DNA of 64,000 nucleotides from assembly GCA_007115705.1 (NCBI GenBank), contig QXEO01000553.1, forward strand, positions 15,980,922 to 16,044,921, written 5' to 3'. Positions 34,690 through 45,928 of the stretch are shown piece after piece (position 1 is the stretch's first letter; each line of letters starts with the position of its first letter). The stretch comes from Dactylis glomerata (taxonomy: Eukaryota; Streptophyta; Magnoliopsida; Poales; Poaceae). Under the pieces are notes generated by a model that saw only the letters and a program-made list of their open reading frames with translations, was not told where the DNA came from and did not search any database. A program made the translations under genes and the position numbers.

Positions 34690-37600
34690 ATGCTCATCGC
34701 GATGACGTCGACACCACCGCGAGCTCCATCGCCTCTGCATGCACGTCCGCCGGTCGCTCCACACCTCCTAGACCGCTCCGCCACCGAACTGACCGCCGCC
34801 GACCACCAGCCGCCCCTCGGTGAGCCTCTCCTCGCGAAACCCTAGCCGGCATCGGCGCTCTCATGCGCATGCAGCGTCAGCCGAGGACGACGGCGCTCGG
34901 CCATCGATCGCGTCCTAATCGGACGGCCGAGGTATCGTACCGATTCGCCCCTCCACTCGGGCTGGCCGGCGAGCCGGCTGGGCCGATCCGGCCTAGATCT
35001 GGCGAGGCCCGGCCAGATCTGGCCTTCTTCTATTTTTTTTCCCTGTGATTATGTTGTTTAGTTAATCCCTGCTGCAAATAAAAATGCATAGAAAATATTC
35101 TAGACCTTGAAAATTGGTGATTTAAATTTTCCTGTGTTCCTTGAAATGTTATCTATCCACTGGTACTGCATGCTTGATTTTTAGGATCATACATATTATC
35201 TGAGGTTTAATGAAGGTAGATCTATTGATTTTCACTCATATATGCAAATATGTTGTTCTATGTGGTGAAATTGGGTGATTCCAATTTTCAGTAGTACCTT
35301 ACTGTTATACTGATCTATAGGAACTGGATTTACTATTTTAGGAGCTGTGCATTGCCTGCAGTAATTATTTTAGGGTTATTAGTTTTCTGCCTTGTTTTAA
35401 TTATTGTGCACAATATATTATTTATTTTTGGGTGATTCCACTTCTGGTGTGTTGACCATTTCATTAGCTTTCTAGAATGGTCTCTGGTAGAATTTTAGGA
35501 CTTACAGAATGTTTTAGAGATTTATTTTGCTATTCTAGTGATTCATAGAATTAGGAAATTCATATTAAATCACATTTTTAATCTTTTGGTTTGATTCCAA
35601 TTGTGTTGGTTATGTGGCATTGTTAGGTATCTGTAGGTATGCTGGATGTCATGCTTTGGTTAAACAAGACACTTGATGGTTGTTTGTTTGTGATTTGGGT
35701 TGCTATGTTAATAGGAGTTGTTTGTTATTATATTGGTTGTTTAATCCTTTGTAAAATAAATATTGGTTCAGATATCTAAACTTGTTTGTTTCTGATACTC
35801 AATGGTTGAGTGGTGTGATGCATGTTTTGGGTGTGATCCATGTATGCATGAATGGTTATTATGTGCGTTGTTGTTTTTTCGGCGATAGAATCGAACGACG
35901 ATTGTGCGGAGGAAGGGGAGGTATTTGAGTATCAAGAGGAAGGTGATCAGGGACAAGCCAACCAAGGCAAGCCATCTACTTGTTGCATATCTGAATCATA
36001 TTAAGTCACTATGCATTGTTCTATTCTTGCTTTTATTACTATGCATTGTTTTCTTATATTGCTATTACTCCCTATATCTCTACTACTATAGTGTAGCAGT
36101 TTAAAATTAGATTTACCACTTCACCCTTAGTTTCCCGCCATACCACATCTGAAGAGATTGCAACCGTTGATTTTGCTCACTCCATAGAAATCTGCCGTTC
36201 ATCAGCCAGCAGCGATAACAATCGAACGGCCATGCTTCGTTGGATTCACGCATCGGAATCCTATGCTTAGGGGAACGGCTATAGAAAACTACCGGAGCTA
36301 GGCGAATTTTCTAGAACGCCGGGAGTTGCCCAGGCTGTCAGCACCTGTCTACACTTTAGGATCTTTTGCGGATGATTTTCACTAGAGTAGGAATGCAGTG
36401 GACACAGAAGATCCCGTGGAACGGTAAGAGAGAAAGTGGTACGTTTTCAAGCTGAAACTTTCAGCTTTCAGTGCGCACCTAATCAGCTTTCAAGAGAGAA
36501 AGAATTTTCGTTGCATCTTTTTTGTGAAACTATATATTTTGGAAGTGTGTCTTATTGGCGAAAGATACTCCACCGTACATAGGAAGCATATATGTAAAAA
36601 ATCTGAGTATAATACCTTTCACCTCACATTATTTTCCTTTATATAAAAAACGACTTAGCACATTCAAACAGTTTACTTCATATCTACCAATTCAACACCC
36701 AGACCCTCCCTGACATGACACAAAAAATGTCCTGATATAGTTATGCACTTAATTACTTCAATACTCAAAATAGCATCTCATTCCTTTCTTTTTTGGACAC
36801 GATCAGTAAGGAGACTCGATGCGGGGATTAGAGTATGAATTTTCTTTAGTGTCGTAAGATGAAAGATCTCTCAATCAATTGACTTATAATGTCTTTTTGG
36901 AGGGCTTATAATGCCTTTTAGATACAAATGGCAAGTCTTAATGAAAATGTCAAGTCTTTTGACTTGTTTTAGAAAACATATATTTTAATTTTTAACGCTA
37001 AACATTGATGAATGACCGTTATTCATATAAATACATTCTGACACCCTGTTTGGAATGAAAGAATTCCAAATGTAGGAAAAGAAATAATGCACTCCTCAAT
37101 TCCTATAGAAACTAAAATCACAGGAAAGTTTTGAAAATAGTGTTTGGATGCTACACAAGAAAAACGCAAGTTATAGTGAGACCTCATGTTAGTTTAACTC
37201 CAAAAATCCTATAGAATAACCTATTCCATAGGAATGTCAAAGAAATCATAGATTCATATTTCTATGTTCCAAAAGGTGCCATATGATTTTTTTCTTATAT
37301 GCATCATATCCTCCAAAATTCCTCCATATTTTATTTGTTACAAATTGGACCCAACTTTTTTGAAGTTATTTTTCTATTGAATGTCTCAACGTGCAAAGCA
37401 CGTGCAGTTTACTAGTAGCAATAGTTGGCGACTTAGCTCCACAAGTCGATTTGTTATCATATATTAAGGATGACACCTTTGACACCTACTCAATACCCCT
37501 GAAAGTAGAGACTCGATGATTAGCATCGAAGTTCTTGGAAAACTTGTAGTGGAGCCAAAAACTCTAGGATTGGGAGTACTCTCTGGAAAGATTTTTGAAA

Positions 37601-38502
37601 ATGTTTTCCAACACCTTGGAGTAGTTGCTACTCCATTGAGATGTTTACAAATGGTTTTATAAACATGGAGTTGGACATGGGAGGTGAAGGAGTTGGTGGA
37701 TTTCTGAAAAACGCTAAAAGAGGTCAACACATATCATGGCATATCCCTAGCCGCCGGAAGACACTTGGGTTCTCCCGCCGTGGCGCCGGAGTTACGCTCT
37801 GGAGGAGGTACTGCCGGGACGTGCCGAGGAGGTAGACTCCACAGGGTAGGCACCTGTACTAAGGTAGATAGATGAAGGGCTCTGATCGATTATCCGAACC
37901 CCGCATACTTGTGTATGATGGGCTCTGATCGATTTATCGGATGGTGTGGGTAAAGTGTACAACCTCTGCAGAGTGTAATCTATTCGAATAGCCGAGTCCT
38001 CGGTCATGGACGATTGGAATGGCCATACTTAACCAGTGTCAGGTTTTGGTTTATAAATGGTTTTCATGAAAAGTGGAGTTGTGCCGGACGGAGTACTTGT
38101 AGGGTACGACCGTGGCACGGGTGTGGTTCGGAGTACTTGGAGGGTACTGCCGACGACTTGAGTGGTCATGTTTGATTGACCGCCGACCTTATCTTACAAA
38201 GGAGTTTCCCCCTCTCCTAGAGCTTTTCCTAACATTGTTTTATAAAAGTCTTCTTTAATAAGGATATAGAGATGTCGTATGACATGCTATATCGACACGA
38301 GAAGTTAGTAGCACATAGTCACATGAAACCAAGCCAACCCTTGCTACAGCCATAGAGCATGTGAATGTTTCTCTCTTAGATGGTTTGTGAGTACAATTCC
38401 AAAATGTACTCACGGCTTTGTCCCTGGCTATTAACTTGGCCAGACTTTGGCGACGACTATGAGGAGGATGAGGAGGAGTATGACGACGTCGGTGCGAATT
38501 AG
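34690..38502 (+). other. Candidate three-exon reading frame inside the T 3' LTR, with in-frame ATG
   Basis: Here the exon-1 frame has in-frame ATGs at 34690 and 34705. Exon 1 is 34690-34819 (GTGAGC donor), exon 2 35889-35966 (GC-type donor GCAAGC) and exon 3 38444-38502 ending TAG. The lengths 130+78+59 give 89 codons, an 88-residue product: proline/alanine-rich N-terminus, acidic C-terminus (DFGDDYEEDEEEYDD). The Helitron lies in the second predicted intron and would not alter the product. Expression is not shown. Confidence 0.4.
36077..37415 (+). mobile_element. Non-autonomous Helitron
   Basis: It begins TCTCTACTACTATAG and ends CTAG, with a hairpin (ACGTGC, loop AAA, GCACGT) at 37389-37403, eight bases before the CTAG. 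It sits between A (36076) and T (37416), and the 5' LTR of the same element (17113-17122, CTATATAGCA) shows the undisturbed site, so there is no target duplication. These are the hallmarks of rolling-circle Helitrons. No Rep/helicase ORF or recognisable captured gene is seen in its 1,339 bp. Confidence 0.9.
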
Positions 38503-38780
38503 GAATCGTTTCCCGGTCAGTCGCCTGTAGGGTAGTAGGCCTGACTTGGGTCACTACGCTGCATGTATCCGCTGCTACTTATGAATAAGTGTGTCAGTTG
38601 AACTTGTCCTGTGTGGCATTTATATTCAGCCAAGAGGCTTATGTAAGACTCTAATATTCGTTATGTAATGGATGATGTAATCTGAAATGCCAACTCTGTT
38701 ATGTCGATTCACAACGGTCTCCTGGGATCGTGAATTGTATGCATAACGGGAATCCCGGGTGGTAAGCCGGGGTCCCCACA

Positions 38781-39463
38781 CCTTTCTCTTTGCTTCACTG
38801 ATACTAGCATAACCTAAGATCCGATCATCGGTATTCCCAATACCTCGTTCAATCTTATTACCTGGTGCTGCTATTTACTCGTCCTGTGATAATCCGTCTC
38901 CGTGACCTAGTCATATGCTGTGCAGCTTTGATGTATTCTCACCGAGTGGGCCCAGAGTATCATATCCGTCATGCGGATGAGCAAATCCCGCTATTGGTCT
39001 ATACGCCTCAACCTACTCCTTTGGAGAACCCAAGAGACACCTTTTTCAGTCACCTATTACGGTGTGACGGTTGATGCAATTAAATTTTCCTCCGGAAATA
39101 GTGATTAAGTATAATCTCACGGTATAAGGATTAAGCTACGACACTTTCTTCATATTGCAACATGAACATCATGACATGATCGTGTTGCAATAGATACTTT
39201 GGGTAATGTCCATCGTGGCATTATCAAATGGCATGATCTCATTGTCAGTTGGCGTAATGCTCCATAATCGGGAAACCTCGATCATCAGTTGAAAAATGAA
39301 CTAGTAAATAGAGGATTTACTAGGGACTCCTAATCATTTAATACCACACCTATATCAATGTTTGTGATTGATATAGTTCTAGCGTAGTATTAAACCTATT
39401 ATGAACTATATGATATATGCAAATAAGTCCAATATTATTTTACTCTAGGGCATATTTCCTTCA
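38781..39463 (-). mobile_element. Copia LTR, second piece
   Basis: Continuation of 13626-14101 after element T. It starts with the CCTTT target duplication and ends at 39463 with CATATTTCCTTCA, the complement of the LTR start TGAAGG. The two pieces read through smoothly at the junction. Confidence 0.75.
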
Positions 39464-41073
39464 CATCAACACCTTAGAAATCCTAGCAATGAAGGTGCCA
39501 AGGCAGATCCAAATTGAATGGGGATCGCCACTAGCCATAGGAACATGGATCATCACAACACCATCGATGAAGGAGGATTGATCGATTGCCTATAGATCCA
39601 AGCACGCACACACGTCACCTAGGCAATTTGCCGTGAGCGTGCCATGCTGAAGTAACCCACGACATGGGCAATCAAGAGGCCGTAGGCGTCTTGTAGTGCT
39701 ATGAACCAAAAACAAGAACAAGGATGCCCATGACCCGGACTACGTAGGACATTAGCATGGAGGCCTTCACACTCTACCAATGCACACGATATTTGGCTAT
39801 GATTCATTTGCATGCTATCTGAATTTATATTTTTCTTCTTGGGGGGGGGGGGGGGGGGGGATGTACCGGTGCATGTCATACACATAAGCTCTAGTCATCC
39901 CCCACTAGGTCCACCTAAGTTTCTAACAGATTGAGCTATTCTTCAATCCAGTGCTGTAATCTTTTCAAAATTGGGTCCATAAAATAATGATCGTGATTCT
40001 TTTGTAACTTGTGTGGTGTTTGTTCATCTCGCTACTAAGTTGTGACAGTATCTATCGCTTCTTTCATTGCTACTTCAGTCTTTCCTTACACTCTTTATTT
40101 GTAGGTTACGATTTCTTTTTCACAAAAACTCCGTTGCCAAAGAATAGCGCAACCTACTTACTATCCTACTAGGTTTGTGGGGAATGGTTATGCTACACTT
40201 TTTTATGAAATGCTTATTGATATGTTCATGACAATACACTTATGGTACCATTTCTAATTAGCCTATCAAGTCTCCATGTGGATCGAGATTTTTCCGCATT
40301 CAAATAATTTCACCCGAACACCACCCGTTAGGTTTTATGGTTAGTCCATAATATGAGACTTTGGCAAAACATATGTTTAGTGGGTGCAGAAAAAACAGGT
40401 CTAGCGAACACCTGCACACCTATCATTCACCGATCATTGGACACGCTAGACCATACAATCATAAGACTAGTATCATATAAATTCTCCACATGCTTATTTC
40501 TATCCCACGGTGGCGAAAAAGTAAGTGTTGCATAGCAAGATTTTAAAGTGAAAGATTGAGTGTGGCAATTGATTGATATCTATAGGTGGTGGCAAGTGAT
40601 TGATAGCTTTTTTTTAATAAAGGATGTTTTATTGAACTTATAAGATAGCATTACACAAATACAATTCAAATCAGGTTACACCCGACCTCTGCATATCTAG
40701 GATGCAATCGATCGATATCTCTGCATGTTAGAATGAAGAAAGAGGACATTCAGAATCTAAAAGTGAGAAATAATCAATATATTATTATGGTATGACAGGG
40801 TACAATTCGTCAGAACTTAGGTGCATCGCAGTGATTAGTACTAGTGTGAACAAAACACACACAGATTTTATTTACTGCTCCCTGGATATGTTGAACGAGT
40901 GACAACTGACAAGCTAAAGTTACATCAACGCAATAAGTCGCGAGTACACAGCTAGTACACGTGCAAGGAAACGAAGCAGTCAGACATCAGGACATCGATC
41001 CATGCTTCCAAATCGCCACTGAAAAGTTGATTTTCCCTGAAACTCCGCATAGTGCATTCAGCTTTAGTGTCGG
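39464..41073. other. Intergenic region between Copia LTR and WAT1-related gene
   Basis: No supported gene. It includes a 20-base G run at 39841-39860 and, at about 40608-40706, a sequence whose minus strand ends in a pattern (AATAAAACATCCTTTATT followed by A's) typical of 3' tails of grass LINEs. The rest shows nothing recognisable. Confidence 0.5.
40608..40706 (-). mobile_element. Probable LINE 3'-end fragment
   Basis: On the minus strand it reads GCAGAGGTCGGGTGTAA, then an AATAAA-containing stretch ending in an A run. I recall this tail pattern from grass LINEs. It is only about 100 bp, no coding part is seen and target duplications were not identified. Confidence 0.4.
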
Positions 41074-43371
41074 TCAAATGCGATCGAGGTTGCTTTCTTT
41101 GGTAATGTTGGTCGCAGTAAACGGTAGCTCAAAAGCTTTGTGCTTCTCAAAACTGTCATCTCGCTCGACTTGGTTCACATGATCGTTGCTCTTTCCCCAA
41201 ATGAGAGCATAGACACCAACAACAATTACCATAGCACCAATAATCCTACATGGAAACAAATTAGTGAATGGATCAATAACCATTGTATGAGAACAGAGTA
41301 TGGATATTATTTTCCAGTGTGAAACATGTAGATACCTTCCCAGTGTGATCACCTCGGAGAGAATGAAAGAACCTAGTACGGTGACTAAGATCATGCAGAG
41401 AGGGCTAAAGGCAGTGACGAACACCGGCCCCCTCTCCTGGATCACTATCCCTTGCACATAGTAAGCAACCCCAGAACACATTATGCCCTGCAGTTAGTTC
41501 ATCGAATCAGGCGCACATCAACCATTGTTCACCGGAACCATCCACAGAAGCAATTCGTCGTTTCAACTTGGTTACAGCTTACAGAGTAGACGGCCGTGAA
41601 GAGCCTCATGTCGAAGCCGATGGCCCATGCCTTCATGTCTCGCTCCATCACCAGCGCCACCGCGCCGCTCTCCATGACGCCCATGGCGCATATCAGCGTG
41701 GTCAGGGACAGCTCCGACGGGTAACTTCTCAGCGTGTGCGACTGAAAATCACAAACCAGATCGATCGTCGTCTTAGTAATTTCTCTCCGCCAATATATCT
41801 GCTGCAGTTGCAATAGATAACAGCTGAAACAGAAGGCAGGAGAAGAGTGTGACTTGACCTGGAGTATGAAGAAGGCGGACCAGCAGAAGCAGCTCAGCAG
41901 GATCATGAAGATGCCCATGAGCCAGCGGCCGCTGCTGTGGCTGGCACTGTCCGCGATGGCGTGGCTGGCGGAGTGCTTGCTCCATGGGAAGTTGACCACA
42001 GGGCCGCTGAAGAGTATCATGAGCAGCGCTCCCCCGACTGTGATCAGCGTGCCGGCGATCTTTGCCTGGCTCCGCCGCTCCTTGATGTTTATTCTCTCCA
42101 TCCTAAATTGTATAACATGTTGTTGGCCATGAATTTCATTAAAAATTTAAGCAGAAGATTTTGAAAACGCAGCTGAAACCATAACTAAAACAGTAGACTT
42201 GTGGTTTAGTGTTTCACCTGAGCAGGATGGCATTTACAAATGTTACGGCCGGCAATACATTGGTGAGCGCCGACGAGAAGCTCGCCGACGTGTTATTGGC
42301 TCCCATGTAGAAGAAGTTCTGGTCAAGCACAGGCCTTGAACAATCGGAGAAAACAACTGTGAGGATGGATCAAGGAACGGAAACCATGACCAAAATGCAT
42401 TACATGGCAGTGGATCATTACTCAAGTAGTCCCAGAGCGAGGATCTTGCAGAACAGTGAGAAGGTCATTTTGGCCCTTGTTTTCCTGTCACGCCAAAAGA
42501 AGAGTAGACATGCTGTTAAGGGACAACATGTCGCTTTGTCTACTTGATTTATCAACGAAAAGCTGACAACGATGGCAAATGAAACTGCTACTGTTCTTAT
42601 TGCTGATTCTGAATTCATGGTCAGAAGTGCCGTTACTGCTAATTGATAGTAGAAGAGATGCCCAGCCCATTTGGACATGTCAACATTTTAGAACTGATGA
42701 CTATAAACTTCTCCGAATATATTTTTAGAGGACGAAAAATAATATATATAGTGCTATGCAATGGTCTGTTAGGAATCTTAGTGCTGTTCCCACATCAGAT
42801 TGATGAAAACAAAGAATAAAGGTAAACTAATCCTAAACCTAGAACTTATCCTATTTTTGGACATCTGTGTTTGCCTAAACAATCAAACTGACTTTTTCCG
42901 CACACTTGACACAACAGAGTACAACTTTCGAATCGATCAAACAAAAAAAAACAGAACTCTTCCAAAGTATATCGTACTACTCGAGTGACAAAAGAGTGAC
43001 TAACTTGACCTATTTAAACGCCACCATGGATGCAAACCAAACTGCAATACATGCTTTTTTTCCGCATGAAACTAAGCTAGCTAGCATATAGACATCAAAT
43101 AGACGCCTTTAACGATTTAAACATTGCATATTAATCAGTGCTAGCTATAGGGATGATGCACGGATCAGCAATAACAGAACCTCTCAAACCATAGCGCAAA
43201 GGGCGCCATGACGACGGCGGCGACGGCATTCCGGTAGACGACGAGGATGTAGTGGCTCATGCCGTGTCGCAGCGAGGCGACAGAGATGAGGAAGAGGCCG
43301 GCGAAGCCGAACTGGAGGAAGACCATGGCCAGGTAAGGCATCACTTTCCTCCATTTCCCGGCGAGTTCCAT
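41074..43371 (-). CDS. WAT1-related (nodulin MtN21/EamA-like) transporter
   Basis: Seven exons on the minus strand: 43371-43181, 42484-42422, 42334-42218, 42102-41859, 41741-41583, 41487-41336 and 41245-41074. All introns are GT-AG and all phases agree, giving 1,098 bases and 365 residues. The protein shows the family pattern: N-terminal membrane segments (MPYLAMVFLQFGFAGLFLIS), YRNAVAAVVMAPFALWFER, DQNFFYMGANNTSASFSSAL, LPAVTFVNAI, SGVAYYVQGIVIQERGPVFV, FSPLCMILVTVLGSF, IIGAMVIVVGVYALIWGK. It should have about ten membrane helices in two EamA domains, in the plasma or vacuolar membrane. Relatives move auxin, amino acids or other small molecules; the substrate cannot be told here. Intron 1 is 696 bp. 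No lesion seen: the one clear host gene. Confidence 0.92.
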
Positions 43372-43500
43372 GTGACCCTGACCCTCTCAACAAGCTCCAA
43401 CTAACTGCCTCTACTGGATGGCTATATGTCGAGCACCGATGGCCTGGTACGCCTGCCTGCCTGCTTGGTGAGTTATCATGCAAGGTCGACAAGCGCACCC

Positions 43501-43510
43501 TTATATACAC
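43501..43510 (-). promoter_or_regulatory. TATA box of the WAT1-related gene
   Basis: The minus strand reads GTGTATATAA here, 130 bases upstream of the ATG at 43371, leaving room for a 5' leader of about 100 bases. No other core promoter candidate is as well placed. Confidence 0.6.
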
Positions 43511-43756
43511 ACTCGACCGGGCCGACCAATCTGAGCGGCTGGCCTGGGTTGCCCAATACGCTACTGTGTGTTTGTGATCTCAAACTGACAAAGCCTAGCT
43601 AGTGACACCTGCTAGGAGCTTGCATGTTTTGGGCCATTCGATCAATGCAGGCGTCTCACGGTCAAGAACGACCGTCCATCTGATAGCACTAGACGGGGGA
43701 GAGTAGAAATGAACTAACCTCCATATTTTTTTTAATAAAAAGCAATACGCTAATAT

Positions 43757-43800
43757 ACTCCCTCCGTCCTTTAATATAAGATGTTATTACAGAGTAACAT
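43757..43800. mobile_element. Stowaway-type MITE end fragment
   Basis: CTCCCTCCGTCCTTTAATAT matches the terminal inverted repeat style of grass Stowaway MITEs. Only one end is seen; no complementary GGGACGGAGGGAG end lies nearby, so it is truncated. Confidence 0.5.
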
Positions 43801-45928
43801 TTAGCCCCGACGTGGAGGATGCACACGACTAGCTTATTTAATTTAGATAAAGGGCGCTTTTACTAAACTCAGATGCCTGTGAGCATCAAAGCGGTATATG
43901 CCAGAAGAGTTTACACCCAGCTTCTGTATAACTAAAATACACAGTCGCATAAGCAAAAAAAGTTAAAAAATATATAAATGATAAAATATGAGTATGTATA
44001 TGACTCGTATAACTCCCAAGGTGGTGAAGGGTTGATCTAAAAAAAGACTATGTCGCCATCCATGTGGGGTAAAACTATCTCTCAACCTTTGTATAATATG
44101 TCGTGATTCTTCGGGCGCTGAAGAGATGACCATAAATCAAGCTGATTGGCAGACTGGCAAGTGACCTGCAAACGAGATGAATTCTTGCTTTACCCTTAGT
44201 TAACAGATCATGTTTTTCGAAATGGGAGTTAACAAATCATGTTGAGCATAGAGTATATCATAATAGCCTAGCATGATGTTGATGCATGCATGCAATGAAA
44301 TTTGTTGTGTGTGCTCTTTGATTGGGGTATTATTTATACATTGACATATGTTGTGTTAAAGTTCTAGATATTTGTAATCAAAATATTTTAGTTATTATTA
44401 TAATCATTTTTTGGAGTTTTATCATGATAGCGCTGCAGAGAGAAAGCTAGGCACGGGAAAAAACCTAGAGTTTCCGCGTGGCTTGCGAGCCACCATGAAT
44501 GCTCCTCCCACCGCCCTCCTCCAGTCCCTCTCCTTCCTCTACTAATCCTCGCCTCCGCCGGGGCGAGTCGTCGGGCAAAGACTGGCCGATGTTGGTGGCG
44601 GCGTGGCTCCCACCCTTCCTTGTTCGATAGTTGGCGGGAGGCGGAATGTGATGGTTGTTGGGGATGCAGCGCTTGGCAAGGCGAGGCGGCGCGGGCGCGC
44701 ATCTTCTCCATCGATGGTGTCATGGTCATCGCATCGTAGGCATGCTCAAGGTCTCAGCCCCTTGGCACAGACTGCGGGCGGAGTCAGCCGTCTCCTCTTT
44801 TGTTGTTTGCTGCCTCCTAGGCTGTCACTAGGGAAGCTCGGGGAGGGCAGACCCGTTGGGTGGTGGATGGCGGTATGAGGGCTTTCTTGTATCAAAGAAT
44901 AGAGGTGGTCTGGCCCTGCTGATATTCGAGTACCAAGTCATCAATTTGCTTCATGTCGGCCTCCTCCATCTGGACTAAGAGGAGTTCCGGTCTTCCTATC
45001 GAAGATTTCCGTTGCACATGGAACCACTGGATATCTAGATCAAAATTGATCCGTTCGTGTGTGCTCTTATCTTCAGGCATACGTGGCGTGAAGCTTCACT
45101 TTCCTGTTGGTGCAATGGAACATGTCTAAATATAGATTCCATGATATTGATAGAGGTGGAGAAAGTCATGGTGGTTGCGGTCGGAGGTTTGCAATGGTAG
45201 TGAGGTGTATTGGTTGTGATAAGGACTTGCTAGGTGTTTGGTGACTTGCAGCAGTGTCCTTGGCAAGAGGGGGTGGCAGCATAGGCAGACTATAGTTTTG
45301 GTGGCACTCTTTGAGTACTGAGTCACGATTTTCAGGGTGAAATTTCAAAGTCTAGCCTTCAATGGTTGTATCTGGCAGTGGCCTTGCCGGAGGGATTGTT
45401 TGGAAAATCAGATTTTTCTCTAGGGGTGAAAACCTAAGGTCTTCGATCGGGCGACGAGAACGCTTGTGCAATCTTTCCTTGTTGGAGACATTGCTTTTGG
45501 AGAATCTCTTTTGTAGTTCGGGTGTTGTCTTCGATGATGGCTAGAGTGCTACTATTGCGAGTTTCATCACCGCGACAGGGGTCTTTGTTTTCTATTTCTC
45601 TCTTTTATATTTTTTCTTGGCTATGTGCATCTTGTTGGTGTAGAGGCTGGACGTAATTGGTATCTTGAGTGATATCATTATATTACCTTTATCAAAAAAA
45701 TTATATTCAATTTTTGTTGGAAAATAGATGCAACGTTGATCATGCATGGCAAACTGATATGACAATTAGCATATGAATGCTCAGAATTCATTCATCACTG
45801 GCTATCGAAATTGCATCAGTTGGATCTGGCATCTGGATCCAAGGAATAACATGACCGTCTCAAGTAAAAGGTACCTGGCTTTGTGGACTTGTCCACCTTC
45901 TGACAATCGTGTCTTCCCTTTGGGCATC
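43801..45928. other. Intergenic DNA upstream of the WAT1-related gene, with a probable non-LTR remnant
   Basis: From about 44410 to 45706 lies a GC-rich then mixed-composition segment without a domain-bearing frame. It ends GTAATTGGTATCTTGAGTGA followed by TATATTACCTTTATC and an A run. This tail resembles the 3' ends of grass LINE or SINE copies, so the segment may be a 5'-truncated non-LTR insertion of about 1.3 kb on the plus strand. 43801-44409 and 45707-45928 hold nothing recognisable. Confidence 0.4.

Larger units (their letters stand above)
14102..38780 (+). mobile_element. Element T: Tekay/Del-type chromovirus, complete but defective and nested
   Basis: The element spans TGTAACACCCCAC at 14102 to CCCCACA at 38780 with the 5-bp duplication CCTTT at 14097-14101 and 38781-38785. 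Order: 5' LTR (4,498 bp), Met-type primer binding site, extra ORF, gag, protease, reverse transcriptase, RNase H, integrase with chromodomain, polypurine tract, 3' LTR. The chromodomain and the order identify a chromovirus. Removing the S insertion and the Helitron leaves about 14.8 kb, large because of the LTRs. The polyprotein has several stops and frameshifts, so the element cannot move by itself. Confidence 0.9.
33059..38780 (+). repeat. 3' LTR of element T (with Helitron and small deletions)
   Basis: 5,722 bp; without the 1,339-bp Helitron it is 4,383 bp. Compared with the 5' LTR it lacks about 150 bases matching roughly 17413-17566 (the junction reads GAAAAACGCTAAAAG at about 37706) and has a rearranged bit near 37920. 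Its end, GTAAGCCGGGGTCCCCACA, is longer than the 5' LTR end, which reads GTGAATTCCCCACA, so the 5' copy has lost a short stretch there. Confidence 0.9.

Noticed and set aside
42122..42678. Plus- and minus-strand frames overlapping the introns and exons of the WAT1-related gene
   Set aside because: They are shadows of exons 2-4 and adjacent introns; the seven-exon model explains the coding signal completely.
44388..45544. Overlapping short frames in the GC-rich segment upstream of the WAT1-related gene
   Set aside because: No domain and no splice structure; the A-rich tail suggests a non-LTR insertion remnant, not a gene.
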